Source: Schleiferia thermophila (lineage in GTDB: Bacteria > Bacteroidota > Bacteroidia > Flavobacteriales > Schleiferiaceae). Taken from it: a stretch of DNA of 64,000 bases. The DNA lies in assembly GCF_003337435.1 (NCBI RefSeq), contig NZ_QPJS01000004.1:114618-178617 (forward strand), given 5' to 3'. How positions within the stretch are numbered: position 1 is the stretch's first letter; each line of letters opens with the position of its first letter. Shown one piece after another: positions 55,101 through 63,456 of this stretch. Position numbers and translations under genes: made by a program. The notes beneath the pieces are model-generated. The model saw nothing but the letters and a program-made list of their open reading frames with translations. It did not search any database and was not told the DNA's origin.

Positions 55101-55213
55101 CCAAGAAAGGTGAAACTGATAGCACCAAACAGTACAACGATCAGCGTCATCACGGTGGCCAGTACCGGCCTTTCTATACTTAGGGAAGAAAGGGACCTTT
55201 TCTGTTGACTCAT
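52142..55213 (-). CDS. RND-family inner-membrane efflux pump (AcrB/MexB-like)
   Basis: A 1023-aa proton-driven transporter of the hydrophobe/amphiphile efflux-1 group. It has the N-terminal IERPVLATVMTLIVVLFGAI helix and porter-domain segment PVVTVTTNYPGANAEVIESQ. Membrane motifs include ILTLLGIVLATGLVVDDAIVM, with the conserved Asp pair of the proton relay, and SQIGIIVLIGIVTKNGILIVEF near the C-terminus. About 12 membrane segments and two large periplasmic loops fit the fold. It lies between the membrane-fusion protein gene (6-nt gap) and tolC. Substrates are unknown. Confidence 0.95.
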   Translation of the reverse strand: MSQQKRSLSSLSIERPVLATVMTLIVVLFGAISFTFLGVRELPSVDPPVVTVTTNYPGANAEVIESQITDPLEESINGISGIKSITSTSSEGRSTISVEFDLEVSLEDAANDVRDRVSRAIRRLPADCDPPIVVKSDANADPVVSITVQSDKRNLLELTDIGINIFKERLQNIPGVSEINIWGEKRYSMKLTLDPLKMAHYGITPQDIQSALSRQNVEIPAGRVEGFRTELSVKTMGRLTTTEEFNDLIIVERNSRIVRLRDIGVAELRPENERSLLRGNGGQPMIGVAITPQPGVNVIELADRVYEKVEKISKELPDDLKLGIAFDSTVPVRKAIKEVQNTIIIAFLLVVLVIYLFLRNWRTTFIPIIAIPVSLIGTFFVIYIFDYTINILTLLGIVLATGLVVDDAIVMMENIYAKIEKGDKPIKAAHKGAAEIFFAIISTTVTLVAVFMPIVFLQGITGKLFREFAIVVSGAVIISTFISLTLTPMLSSRLLRRRQSESQFYKVSEAFFVSLNRRYQYLLGKFLNKPAISIAILIVSLVLIVWIGSKTPTELAPLEDKSRLRIIATAPEGTSYESMFEYMTDLIELTDTLSEKEHLLCVTSPGFGASISVNSGFVRLTLKDPSKRTKSQQQLADELSQHLKRYNFARAFVAQDQTIGGNRFTSLPVQYVIQAPNFERLTEVLPEFIEKANSSGMFQFVDVNLKFNKPEMNISINRERAATLGVSIADIAQTLQLMFTGQRFGYFIMNNRQYQVIGQADRLYRDEPSDFEKVYVRNNRDQLIPLSNLISYEENASPPVLYRFNRYVSATVSANPAPGVTLGQGIEAMKKIGREVLDDTFTYTLAGPSKEFEESSGSLNFAFIFALLLVYLVLAAQFESFRDPLIIMLTVPLAITGAVLSLYITGHTINIFSQIGIIVLIGIVTKNGILIVEFANQKKLQGKSIKKAVLEASVQRLRPILMTSMATILGAVPIAFALGSGATSRIPMGVVVIGGLLFSLVLTLFVIPSLYLILTGKKNNENL

Positions 55214-55219
55214 CGCTTG

Positions 55220-56299
55220 TTATGAAGGTTCGTAAAGAGCTATTTGTTTGGCTGTCTTCACAGGCATTCCTGGCCTGAGCTGCAGGATTCCTGAGGCAAT
55301 CACAGTATCTCCTTCGTTGATTCCCCTGAGTACTTCCACATATACCGCATCTCTCTTACCCAGATCCACCACATTTGGTTTTACTATACCCCTGTCAATG
55401 GTGTAAATGACCAGCCTGCCCAGTTGTGGTACCACACAATCAGCAGGTACTTTGACTACATCCCTGTAACCCGAAGCTTTTACTCGGGCCTTAACAAATG
55501 CACCGGGTCTGAGAAATGCAGGTGGATTATCGATTCGAGCTCTGATTTTAGAGGAGCGGGTGGCACGATTGACTACTGGCTCTATGGCGTATACTACTGC
55601 TAAAGTACTGTCAGGGCTCACTTCAGAAAACAAGCTGATTTTATCGCCTTCTTTTACCATACCACTTAGTCGCTCAGGCAGGTCAATATCAATTTTTAAA
55701 GGATTGGTCTGCCATAGCTGCAGTAGGGGCTGTTGATTGGTCACAAATGCACCAGGGCTTAAGTCTCTCATTCCTGTAATACCAGTAAAGGGAGCCCTTA
55801 CCGAATGCTTTTCAATCAGAAGGGCTGCTGCTATTCTATCTGCTTTGAGCTGTTGATACCGGCTTTTGGTAGTTTCATACTCTTCAGTGCTGATACCCCC
55901 TGTAGCAATCAACGATTCGGCTCTTCGAAAGGCTCGTTCGGCTTGCTCAAGCTGAGCATCGATGGCCTGAAGTCTGGACTGTGATTCTCTGGCATCGAGC
56001 TGAATGAGCAAATCTCCCTTTTTCACAGTCTTTCCTTCCTGAAAGTGAATAGAAGTGACAATACCGGCCACTTCAGAAGTGATGGTAACTGCCTCATATG
56101 GGAGTATTTCAGCGTTTATTGTGTACTCTTCAGCCGATTTTTCGATTTTGGCCATGAAATAATCTACAGCCAGTACAGGGGAATTATCTGACTTTTGGCT
56201 TTCCTTTCTGGTTTGACAACCAAAATTCATTAGCAGAGCCAGCATAGACATTAAGTTCAACAGACGTATCCCGATGTAAGCTGATTTATTCTTCTGCAT
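55220..56299 (-). CDS. RND membrane-fusion protein (AcrA-like)
   Basis: A 359-aa periplasmic adaptor. The N-terminal leader ends at MNFGCQTRK, which may be a lipoprotein Cys at 28, though the preceding residues are not ideal. The lipoyl-like halves TSEVAGIVTSIHFQEGKTVKKGDLLIQLD and the HSVRAPFTGITGMRDLSPGAFV segment flank a coiled-coil hairpin (about residues 100-155). It bridges the pump and the TolC channel. Its start overlaps the marR stop by 14 nt, placing it in the same operon. Confidence 0.93.
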   Translation of the reverse strand: MQKNKSAYIGIRLLNLMSMLALLMNFGCQTRKESQKSDNSPVLAVDYFMAKIEKSAEEYTINAEILPYEAVTITSEVAGIVTSIHFQEGKTVKKGDLLIQLDARESQSRLQAIDAQLEQAERAFRRAESLIATGGISTEEYETTKSRYQQLKADRIAAALLIEKHSVRAPFTGITGMRDLSPGAFVTNQQPLLQLWQTNPLKIDIDLPERLSGMVKEGDKISLFSEVSPDSTLAVVYAIEPVVNRATRSSKIRARIDNPPAFLRPGAFVKARVKASGYRDVVKVPADCVVPQLGRLVIYTIDRGIVKPNVVDLGKRDAVYVEVLRGINEGDTVIASGILQLRPGMPVKTAKQIALYEPS

Positions 56300-56789
56300 A
56301 GGAAAGGTTAGCTTTTCTGGATTTTTCTTGTTTGTAATTTATTTTTATAGATACTCTTGGCTCTTTTTCTACATTTTCTATTATTCTTTCTAATACTTTG
56401 AAAAATGTTTCTTTTTCTTCTTCAGAAATTCCCTTCAGGCAGATGGAGTTCATTGCTTTGTACGTTTTCTTTATTTCAGGGATTACTTTCTCTCCTTTTG
56501 GAGTGATGTAGAGGTATAGCGATCTGCGGTCTTCGGGATTTACCTCTCGTCTTACATAGCCTATTTTACAAAAATGGTCTACTACTCTGAAAGTAGTGAC
56601 TTTATCGGTTTGAAGAATGTCAGCCAATTGCTGCTGAGTGATCTCAGGCTGGTGGTCGTGAATGGTGATCAGGGTGTAATAGTAGCGATCGATTTCCAGC
56701 GTGTTTAACTTCTTCGACACTGCACCAATGTATAGTTTGGTGAGGTAAGCGAAATTAACGGCTAATGGTTGGTTGGGGTCGATTTTCAT
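56286..56789 (-). CDS. MarR-family transcriptional regulator
   Basis: A 167-aa winged-helix protein. The recognition region is ITQQQLADILQTDKVTTFRVVDHF, and the wing is REVNPEDRRSLYLYITPKGE, the usual MarR DR-x-x-x-L-x-LT pattern. As first gene of the marR-MFP-RND-TolC operon it is probably a repressor released by a pump substrate. A TAnnTTTG box lies about 50 nt upstream. Confidence 0.92.
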   Translation of the reverse strand: MKIDPNQPLAVNFAYLTKLYIGAVSKKLNTLEIDRYYYTLITIHDHQPEITQQQLADILQTDKVTTFRVVDHFCKIGYVRREVNPEDRRSLYLYITPKGEKVIPEIKKTYKAMNSICLKGISEEEKETFFKVLERIIENVEKEPRVSIKINYKQEKSRKANLSYAEE

Positions 56790-56836
56790 AGTTTTGGATT
56801 ATTATTTAGAGATTTTTAGTTACTATATTAATGGTG

Positions 56837-56862
56837 CAAATTTAAATATCTGTACATACAAA
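56837..56862 (-). promoter_or_regulatory. Candidate promoter of the marR efflux operon
   Basis: Minus-strand TAAATTTG (56844-56837) fits the -7 box. TTTG at 56862-56859 is 14 bp away, shorter than usual. The imperfect palindrome around TGTACA (56851-56856) between them could be the MarR operator. The rest of the 246-bp gap to the GH3-fusion gene is A+T-rich and featureless. Confidence 0.4.
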
Positions 56863-57035
56863 TATGAGGCTTACCAGGTATGTGTGTTTGAGCTTCAATA
56901 TATTGACAATGTTATTTGAAAGTTAAAATTTTAATCTATCCATTTAACGTTTTTAAATATTATTCTTTCAAAAAAAATTATCCTATTTATATTACAAATT
57001 ATGATTTTGTTGAAATGCTCTCGATCCAATGAAAA

Positions 57036-59936
57036 TTACTGTTTTAAAGCATCGTAAATAACCTGTTGGATTCGTGTTCTGTAGGCTCCTCTAAGCAGCT
57101 TTTCATTAGTAGCATCAGGATGTACCCTGTTAGACAAGAAGATGTATACAATCTTTTCTTCTGGATCTGCCCATGCCAATGTGCCGGTAAAGCCGGTATG
57201 GCCGAAACTTTCAAAGGACAAACAGCCGCACGTAGGCCCTTGCCCGGATAGTTGTGGCTTGTCAAAGCCGATGCCCCTTCTGTTTCCCTCTGCGCAATAT
57301 TGACAGCGGATAAACTCTTTTATCACCAATGAGTCAAAAATTTGATGGTTGGCATAGATGCCTCCGTTGGTATAAAGCAGCATCATGCGAGCCAGATCAA
57401 CTGCATTTCCAAACAGTCCTGCATGGCCTGCTACACCGCCGAGCATCGCAGCGCCCTGGTCGTGCACATACCCTTGGATCAGTTGATTTCTGAAGCTCTG
57501 ATCCCATTCGGTAGGGGCGATTCGATGGCGATCGAATTTAGTTAAGGGGTTGAAGGACAGTGTATTTGCTCCAATTTTTTGGTATACATTAGCATAGAGC
57601 CATTGGTCGAGAGTCTGGTTGGATGTCTGTTCAAAAATTTCTTTAAGCAGGTAATATCCAAGGTCGCTGTAGAGGTATTTCCCATGTTCACCAAGGGGTG
57701 ATTCGAAAATTTTTTTCAATATAGTGTCCTTGTAATTTCTTGAGATAAACATGCTATCAGCTACTTGATATGGGTATTCAAAAGTTCGCACAGTCGAATA
57801 CACTCCCGGTCTCCATACCTTTTGACTTACAGTAGCTTGATAAAAGGGTATCCATGCTTGCAGCCCGGCTCTGTGTGTCAAAATATCGCGTATGGCAAGG
57901 TGTTCTTTATTGGTGCCTCTGGATTGAGGAAGATAATCACCGATTTTGCCGTCGAGTGAGATTTTTCCGATCTGTACTAAATGCATGATGGCAGGCACAG
58001 ATGCTGCTATTTTAGTAACTGATGCCAGATCGTATAGGGTTTCGGGCGATACAGGTGGGCTACCTTTTGAATACGTTAGATTGCCAAATGTTTTGTAATA
58101 TACAATCTGTCCGTTTCTTGCTACCAGCACCTGACACCCGGGGTAGGCGCCATATCCTATTCCGTCTAATGCAATTTTATCTATCGAATATAGTAAACTT
58201 TGATTAAACCCTGCAATGTTGGGTGTGGCAAATCCTATCACGGGATAGGAGGGTGTTTGGAGTCCATAGCCCATAGGAAAATCAGGGAGAATACGCACAG
58301 GCAATGTTCCGGAAAAGGAACTGTGTCCAAATACTTGGTTGAGTAAGGCCATGCCGGTTTCAAGGTTGTTTTGATAGGTGACTACGACGGCTGAGGTATG
58401 TTTCAGAGCTTCATTGTTCATCAGGTCATAGGGATTGCCCATGTGAATCCAAATAACAGGATTTTGCAGACTGGCCAATGTAATAAACCGGTTAAGCGAT
58501 TCAGGGACTTTAATTTTTACCCAGGGATTTTTGCCGGAGGGAGCTGTGAGGATAAAAACATATTCGTATCTCCAGAGGGTATTTAAGATATACAATGTTG
58601 AAGAAGAGTCAAATTGCTTAACTTCTGTTGGCAAAATAGTATTAAAGTAAGTGAGCATCACAGAGTCTGGCTCCCCGCTGGTCAACATCAGAGCTTTACC
58701 TTTGTAAGGAGGTAGAATTGGAAGTGTCTTTCCGCGATTGATCAGCAATGTGTTGGCTTTGATAGCCGTTTTAAAGCGAATGTTATCAATTTCTTTTGAA
58801 TTAAGGTCCTGGTCCAATTGCTCTGTTGGTACAGGTTTGTAATCATGAAGTCCCATCCAATACTTGGCCTGAAGTATTTTTTTGACCTTTTGGTTGAGAA
58901 CTTCTTGTGGCAGTTTACCACTTTCGATGGCGGCTTTGATGGCAGCAACACCAGCAGGGACATTTTCAGACATTAGCAGTACATCTACTCCGGCCAGTAG
59001 AGCAGTGAGGTCGATGTTTTCACGGAGGCGGGCAGACGTAGCACCCTTCATATTCAATGCGTCAGTAAAGACCAACCCGTCGAATCCCATTTGCTTAATC
59101 AGCAAGTCATTAATCACCTTCGTGGAAAGAGAGCTGGGCGTGCCTGAATCGTCGAGTGAAGGGATGTTGAGGTGAGCTACCATTATGGAGCCAATCCCGG
59201 CATTGGCTAATTGGACGAAAGGACTTAGTTCAGTTGATTTTATTCGGTCAGCTGACTGTATTACAGTAGGCAAGGTAAGATGGCTATCGTCTTTAGTGTC
59301 GCCATGTCCGGGAAAGTGCTTGGCACAGGCCAGGATTCTGAGTCGCTGTTGCCCGTGGGCATATGCCTGTGCCAACATTGCTACCTGTGCAGGATCTTCT
59401 CCAAAAGAGCGGGCATTTATGATGGGATTATAAGGGTTGGTGTTCAGATCTGCTACCGGGCCAAAATTGATGTGCACCCCTAATCTTCGGCATTGTCTGG
59501 CAATTTCGCGTCCCACTTCGAAGGCTATAAGGGTGTCAGCAGTGGCGCCAATGGTCATTGCCCATGGCAGTGCTGACAGAGTTTTCAGACGCATAGCAGC
59601 ACCCCACTCAGCATCCATTGCTACCATCAGAGGGATTTTGGAAATCTGTTGAAGCGCATTGGTCATTTCGACTTGTTTCACCGGTGTTCCTTGAAAAAAA
59701 ATGAGACCACCGATATGATATTTCTCAATCATCTGCCGGAGCTCTTTGAAGTGTTTCTCATCTTTGTTGCTGTAAGCAGCTACCATATAGAGCTGACCAA
59801 TCTTTTGCTCCAGACTCATACTGTTCAATACACTATCGGCCCAGCGCTGATCTTCGTACCAGAAAACAGCTTTTGGATGCTGGGCCTTGGCCGTTAGCAG
59901 AAATAACCAAATAAAAAGTTGAGCTCTGATGTACAT
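57036..59936 (-). CDS. GH3 beta-N-acetylglucosaminidase (NagZ-like) fused to beta-lactamase-family serine hydrolase
   Basis: About 966 aa from the ATG at 59936, giving a signal peptide (MYIRAQLFIWLFLLTAKAQ). The N-terminal half is glycoside hydrolase 3: KHFPGHGDTKDDSHLTLP (about 206-223) holds the His/Asp of NagZ-type enzymes, and FDGLVFTDALNMKG carries the nucleophile Asp. A GH3 C-terminal alpha/beta domain follows. The last third is a class C beta-lactamase/PBP4-like domain with SVTK (Ser 639, Lys 642), YSDLGYYLL in place of Y-x-N, and HTGFTGTLAW for the K/H-T-G box. It probably trims muropeptide sugars and peptides in the periplasm; the fusion recurs in Bacteroidota. It is transcribed alone. 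Confidence 0.9.
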   Translation of the reverse strand: MYIRAQLFIWLFLLTAKAQHPKAVFWYEDQRWADSVLNSMSLEQKIGQLYMVAAYSNKDEKHFKELRQMIEKYHIGGLIFFQGTPVKQVEMTNALQQISKIPLMVAMDAEWGAAMRLKTLSALPWAMTIGATADTLIAFEVGREIARQCRRLGVHINFGPVADLNTNPYNPIINARSFGEDPAQVAMLAQAYAHGQQRLRILACAKHFPGHGDTKDDSHLTLPTVIQSADRIKSTELSPFVQLANAGIGSIMVAHLNIPSLDDSGTPSSLSTKVINDLLIKQMGFDGLVFTDALNMKGATSARLRENIDLTALLAGVDVLLMSENVPAGVAAIKAAIESGKLPQEVLNQKVKKILQAKYWMGLHDYKPVPTEQLDQDLNSKEIDNIRFKTAIKANTLLINRGKTLPILPPYKGKALMLTSGEPDSVMLTYFNTILPTEVKQFDSSSTLYILNTLWRYEYVFILTAPSGKNPWVKIKVPESLNRFITLASLQNPVIWIHMGNPYDLMNNEALKHTSAVVVTYQNNLETGMALLNQVFGHSSFSGTLPVRILPDFPMGYGLQTPSYPVIGFATPNIAGFNQSLLYSIDKIALDGIGYGAYPGCQVLVARNGQIVYYKTFGNLTYSKGSPPVSPETLYDLASVTKIAASVPAIMHLVQIGKISLDGKIGDYLPQSRGTNKEHLAIRDILTHRAGLQAWIPFYQATVSQKVWRPGVYSTVRTFEYPYQVADSMFISRNYKDTILKKIFESPLGEHGKYLYSDLGYYLLKEIFEQTSNQTLDQWLYANVYQKIGANTLSFNPLTKFDRHRIAPTEWDQSFRNQLIQGYVHDQGAAMLGGVAGHAGLFGNAVDLARMMLLYTNGGIYANHQIFDSLVIKEFIRCQYCAEGNRRGIGFDKPQLSGQGPTCGCLSFESFGHTGFTGTLAWADPEEKIVYIFLSNRVHPDATNEKLLRGAYRTRIQQVIYDALKQ

Positions 59937-60134
59937 GGAAAACTCTTGGATGCCAGACAAATCAACTGATTAACGTGCTAAATATTTTAAAAGAAAAAAA
60001 ATTTTTTTCAAAATGCTTTTGTTACATACTTATCCCTTCTTTTGCTTTTAGACGCTCTTGGGAAATCATGAATTTGGACTGGTAATTTAAGTCGTTTGTA
60101 AATGATCGTTACTCCGTTTTGATATGTTAATCTC

Positions 60135-61034
60135 TTATCTGTATCCGTATTTTTTTACTTTTTTTTCATCGCGTCTCCAGTCAGGATCTACTTTTACATA
60201 CAATTCGAGAAAGATTTTTTTTCTGAAGAAGTTTTCCAACGATAGACGAGCTTCCGTACCTGTTTTTTTAAGAGCTTTTCCTCCTTTACCAATGATAATA
60301 GACTTTTGAGTGTCGCGCTCGGTTACGATTACAGCCCGTATCCGAATAATTTGCTCTTCTTCTTTGAATTCCTCTACGTACACTTCCACGGCATACGGAA
60401 TTTCCTCCTTATAATGAAGTAAAATTTTTTCTCTGATGATCTCTGATACAATAAATCTTTCCGATTTATCAGTTAACTGATCTGTGTCAAAGTAGGGGGG
60501 ATGCTCAGGAAGTAGCTCAACCAATCGGTTTTTTAATTCTATGACATTAAATCCATGTAAGGCAGAGAGCAGCCATACTTCGGCTCCCGGCACGGTAGTT
60601 TTCCAGTATTGGTACTCGGTAAGTGCCAGTTCCTGGCTGATGGTATCAATTTTATTAATTCCGATGATCAGAGGTACTTTCAGCTGAACGATTTGATTGA
60701 AAAGATTTTTATTGTTTGGTTCTCTTTCACCAGGAACGGCCAGATACAGGGCAATGTCAGCATCTTCAAGGGCTTCTTTTATGGTATTCATCATTGTTTC
60801 CTGCAGGGCATATTTGGGCTCAATGATACCCGGTGTGTCTGAAAATATCAGCTGGACCCCAGGTTCATTGAGAATACCTAACATGCGTGTCCTTGTGGTT
60901 TGTGCTTTAGGGGTTACAATGGCCAATTGCTCCCCGAGCATAGCATTGAGTAGGGTGGATTTACCAGCATTCGGATTGCCGAAAATATTAACGTAGCCGG
61001 CTTTAAACGGAATGGATTCTTTCACTTTTGACAA
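60135..61034 (-). CDS. era: GTPase Era
   Basis: This 299-aa GTPase is needed for 30S subunit maturation. G1 is GNPNAGKST (19-27), G3 is DTPG (66-69), G4 is NKID (127-130). The C-terminal KH domain has SIIIGKGGKALKKTG, which binds the 3' end of 16S rRNA. It ends 8 nt before the threonine dehydratase region on the same strand and probably shares its transcript. Confidence 0.96.
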   Translation of the reverse strand: MSKVKESIPFKAGYVNIFGNPNAGKSTLLNAMLGEQLAIVTPKAQTTRTRMLGILNEPGVQLIFSDTPGIIEPKYALQETMMNTIKEALEDADIALYLAVPGEREPNNKNLFNQIVQLKVPLIIGINKIDTISQELALTEYQYWKTTVPGAEVWLLSALHGFNVIELKNRLVELLPEHPPYFDTDQLTDKSERFIVSEIIREKILLHYKEEIPYAVEVYVEEFKEEEQIIRIRAVIVTERDTQKSIIIGKGGKALKKTGTEARLSLENFFRKKIFLELYVKVDPDWRRDEKKVKKYGYR

Positions 61035-61041
61035 ACTATGG

Positions 61042-61986
61042 CTACAAAATTAACTTCAGCATATCAGGATCCACATTGCCTCCTGTAAGAATTATCGCTA
61101 CACACTTGTGTTTAAAGGTTTCTTTATGTTTAAGCAATACAGCAACAGGCACAGCACAGCTTGGTTCTACTATTACTTTCAGATGAAATGTAATCCATCG
61201 CCAGGCTTCCAGGATTTCACTTTCAGTCACAGTAAAGATATCGGTTACATGCTTTGAAATGATGGAAAAGGTAAGCTCTCCCAGTGAGGTCCGCAATCCA
61301 TCAGCTATTGTATTGGGCTTATCGACCGGAATAAGCCTGCCAGCTCTCAAGGATCTAAGCGCATCATCTGCATTGGCTGGCTCACATCCAATTACTTTTG
61401 TGGCAGGAGCATAGCGAAGTGCGGCCAAAAGGGTGCCTGAAAGCAAGCCTCCTCCGCCCACCGGTACCAGCAGGTAGTCGGGCTCAATGCCGTGCTGAAA
61501 GATTTCATATGCACACGTGCCTTGCCCTTCGATCACATCCGGATGATTATAAGGATGAATGAAATGAGCACCTGTTTCTGAAACAATCCTTTCCAGTGTC
61601 GATTCTCGTGCCTCGAGCGTAGGAGCACAAAAAGTAATCTTTCCTCCCAGCCATCTGACAGATTCTATTTTTGTCTTTGGAGAATTTTCTGGCATTACTA
61701 CGTAGGATTGTGTGTTGAACAACCTGGCGGCAAGTGCTACTGCCTGCCCGTGATTACCGCTGCTGTGGGTTGCTATACCAAGTTTCAATGTCTTATCAGG
61801 TAGTTTTCTCACGGCATTGATAGCACCTCGTACCTTGAAGGCATGAATTTTCTGAAAATTTTCACATTTGAAAAACACTTTACAGGAGAGACTTTTGTCT
61901 ATAAAATCGTCTGAAAGCAGGGGTGTTTTTGTTATAAAGCACTTTATACCTTCATAAGCTGAAGATACATCCACAATATTCTCCAT
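61042..61986 (-). CDS. PLP-dependent threonine/serine dehydratase
   Basis: About 314 aa from the ATG at 61986 (MENIVDVSSAYEGIK). An ORF start at 62130 lies inside the divergent PAS gene and is rejected. The PLP-binding Lys is in IHAFKVRGAINA. SSGNHGQAVALAA and the glycine-rich phosphate loop VPVGGGGLLSG complete the fold-type II site. There is no C-terminal ACT domain, so it resembles catabolic TdcB/serine-racemase-type enzymes rather than feedback-regulated IlvA. It makes 2-oxobutyrate or pyruvate. Era follows 7 nt downstream. Confidence 0.9.
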   Translation of the reverse strand: MENIVDVSSAYEGIKCFITKTPLLSDDFIDKSLSCKVFFKCENFQKIHAFKVRGAINAVRKLPDKTLKLGIATHSSGNHGQAVALAARLFNTQSYVVMPENSPKTKIESVRWLGGKITFCAPTLEARESTLERIVSETGAHFIHPYNHPDVIEGQGTCAYEIFQHGIEPDYLLVPVGGGGLLSGTLLAALRYAPATKVIGCEPANADDALRSLRAGRLIPVDKPNTIADGLRTSLGELTFSIISKHVTDIFTVTESEILEAWRWITFHLKVIVEPSCAVPVAVLLKHKETFKHKCVAIILTGGNVDPDMLKLIL

Positions 61987-62025
61987 TCTTGAAAAAATTT
62001 TATACACTGCAAATAAATTGAATTC

Positions 62026-62033
62026 TACTTTTG
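62026..62033 (+). promoter_or_regulatory. Candidate -7 box of PAS-protein gene
   Basis: TACTTTTG fits TAnnTTTG, 17 nt before the GTG at 62051. No clear -33 TTTG is visible at the right distance. Confidence 0.35.
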
Positions 62034-62050
62034 TTTTAAAAAAATGATAG

Positions 62051-63367
62051 GTGACTAGCTTTCTTTTGGATAACATCCAAAGTGCACTGATATGTACTCT
62101 GGATATACATGCTAACATTTTGTATTCCAATGCAGCTTTTAAAAAGTTTTTTTTAATTGATGAAACTTACAGGGGGAATTTTTTTGAAGTAATTGATGAT
62201 ACTCAATTTCATCTTCTTAAGGAAATTTTGAAAAGTGTAACCGAGAATAAAAAACACATCAAGGACTTTGTTTTAAGACTTAAAGACAAAGAAAGGCACA
62301 GTGGACAAAAGGTTACATGGGAATTTTTTCTTGAGGATACTAAAAACCAAATATTCTGCATTGGAATAGTAAGCCAATTCGGCGAATATATTCTGTATGC
62401 CGACAATATTTTTAATCTGGAAACAATCCTTACCACAACCAATGAAAGCAGTATTATACTGTCGAAAAATGTAAAAGTAGAATTTTTTAGCAAACAGGCA
62501 TATGAAGATGTAAAAAAATTCTTTGGAAAAGAGATAAAAAAAGGAGACGATTTTGACCAATACATTATTCCGGATTTAAGGGAGCTATTCTATGATAAAT
62601 TTAATGAAGCACTGTCCGGAAATGAAATTTATTATGAAATAAATGTACCCGTTGGACCATCAGAAGGTACATGGTTTTTTATCAAATTCAGTCCCATAAG
62701 GTCAGCAGTTGGAGGAATCACATCTGTCCTGTATTCGGCAAGAAATATAGACGATATTAAGAAATATGAACACGAACTCAGCCAACAGAGATTTTACTTA
62801 AAATCTATGTACGACAGTGTGGATACAGCCATTGGCGTTTTTGATAAAAACTTCAAAGTACTGTATACCAACAAAAGTGCTTCTGATCTCATCCAAAAGA
62901 AATTTGGTAAGAAACCGCGAAAGGGTGATTCGGGATATGAGTTTTTTTATTCAAATAATTTGAATTTTTTTCATTCAAAAATTGAAAATGCTTTAAAAGG
63001 AACTTCGGAAATATTTGAGTATGAAGACGGTAACGAAGTCTGGCGTTTTAAAATATTTCCTATATACAATGAAAACCTAACAATAGTTGGTACCTCAGTA
63101 CATATTTCAGACATTACCAAGCTTAAAGAATACGAACAGAAAATCGTTCAGCAGATAAAATTTTTAAAACAGTTGGCCTGGTCACAGAGCCATGAGCTTA
63201 GAGGTCCACTATCGTCTATCCTTGCCATTTGTGAGAATTTAAATCTGATTGAGGATGAATATCTCAAACAAAATGCCCTTACAAGTATTAAAAAATACTC
63301 TGACCAGATGGATGAGATTATAAAAAACACTGTGGCCAATATCAATCGACTATCAGGTGACAAATAA
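62051..63367 (+). CDS. Multi-PAS sensor protein ending in a histidine-kinase H-box
   Basis: A 438-aa protein, start GTG at 62051 (a TTG at 62066 is also possible). It has no membrane segment. Three PAS-like domains follow: about residues 1-115 (ALICTLDIHANILYSNAAF), 125-240 (SSIILSKNVKVEFFSKQAY) and 255-355 (DTAIGVFDKNFKVLYTNKSA). A helical linker and a HisKA-type dimerisation region end the protein, with the phospho-acceptor motif SHELRGPLSSI and His 381. Only 57 residues follow the His, and no N, G1 or G2 boxes of a HATPase domain are present. It cannot phosphorylate itself and may serve as a phospho-relay or decoy partner for another kinase. Confidence 0.82.
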   Translation: MTSFLLDNIQSALICTLDIHANILYSNAAFKKFFLIDETYRGNFFEVIDDTQFHLLKEILKSVTENKKHIKDFVLRLKDKERHSGQKVTWEFFLEDTKNQIFCIGIVSQFGEYILYADNIFNLETILTTTNESSIILSKNVKVEFFSKQAYEDVKKFFGKEIKKGDDFDQYIIPDLRELFYDKFNEALSGNEIYYEINVPVGPSEGTWFFIKFSPIRSAVGGITSVLYSARNIDDIKKYEHELSQQRFYLKSMYDSVDTAIGVFDKNFKVLYTNKSASDLIQKKFGKKPRKGDSGYEFFYSNNLNFFHSKIENALKGTSEIFEYEDGNEVWRFKIFPIYNENLTIVGTSVHISDITKLKEYEQKIVQQIKFLKQLAWSQSHELRGPLSSILAICENLNLIEDEYLKQNALTSIKKYSDQMDEIIKNTVANINRLSGDK

Positions 63368-63408
63368 GAAATATTTTTATCACACTTTTTATAAAGCCAT
63401 TTAGATGC

Positions 63409-63416
63409 TATGTTTG
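63409..63416 (+). promoter_or_regulatory. Candidate -7 box for small exported protein
   Basis: TATGTTTG fits TAnnTTTG. A T-run about 18 bp upstream may be a weak -33. The expected transcript start is about 34 nt before the ATG at 63457. Confidence 0.4.
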
Positions 63417-63456
63417 CTTTGTTCTAAGGGGTTTATTTGAATGATTGTATATTGAT

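Noticed and set aside
63368-63456. Missing HATPase domain of the PAS protein as a frameshift product
   Set aside because: No N, G1 or G2 box in any frame follows the stop, and the next gene begins at 63457.
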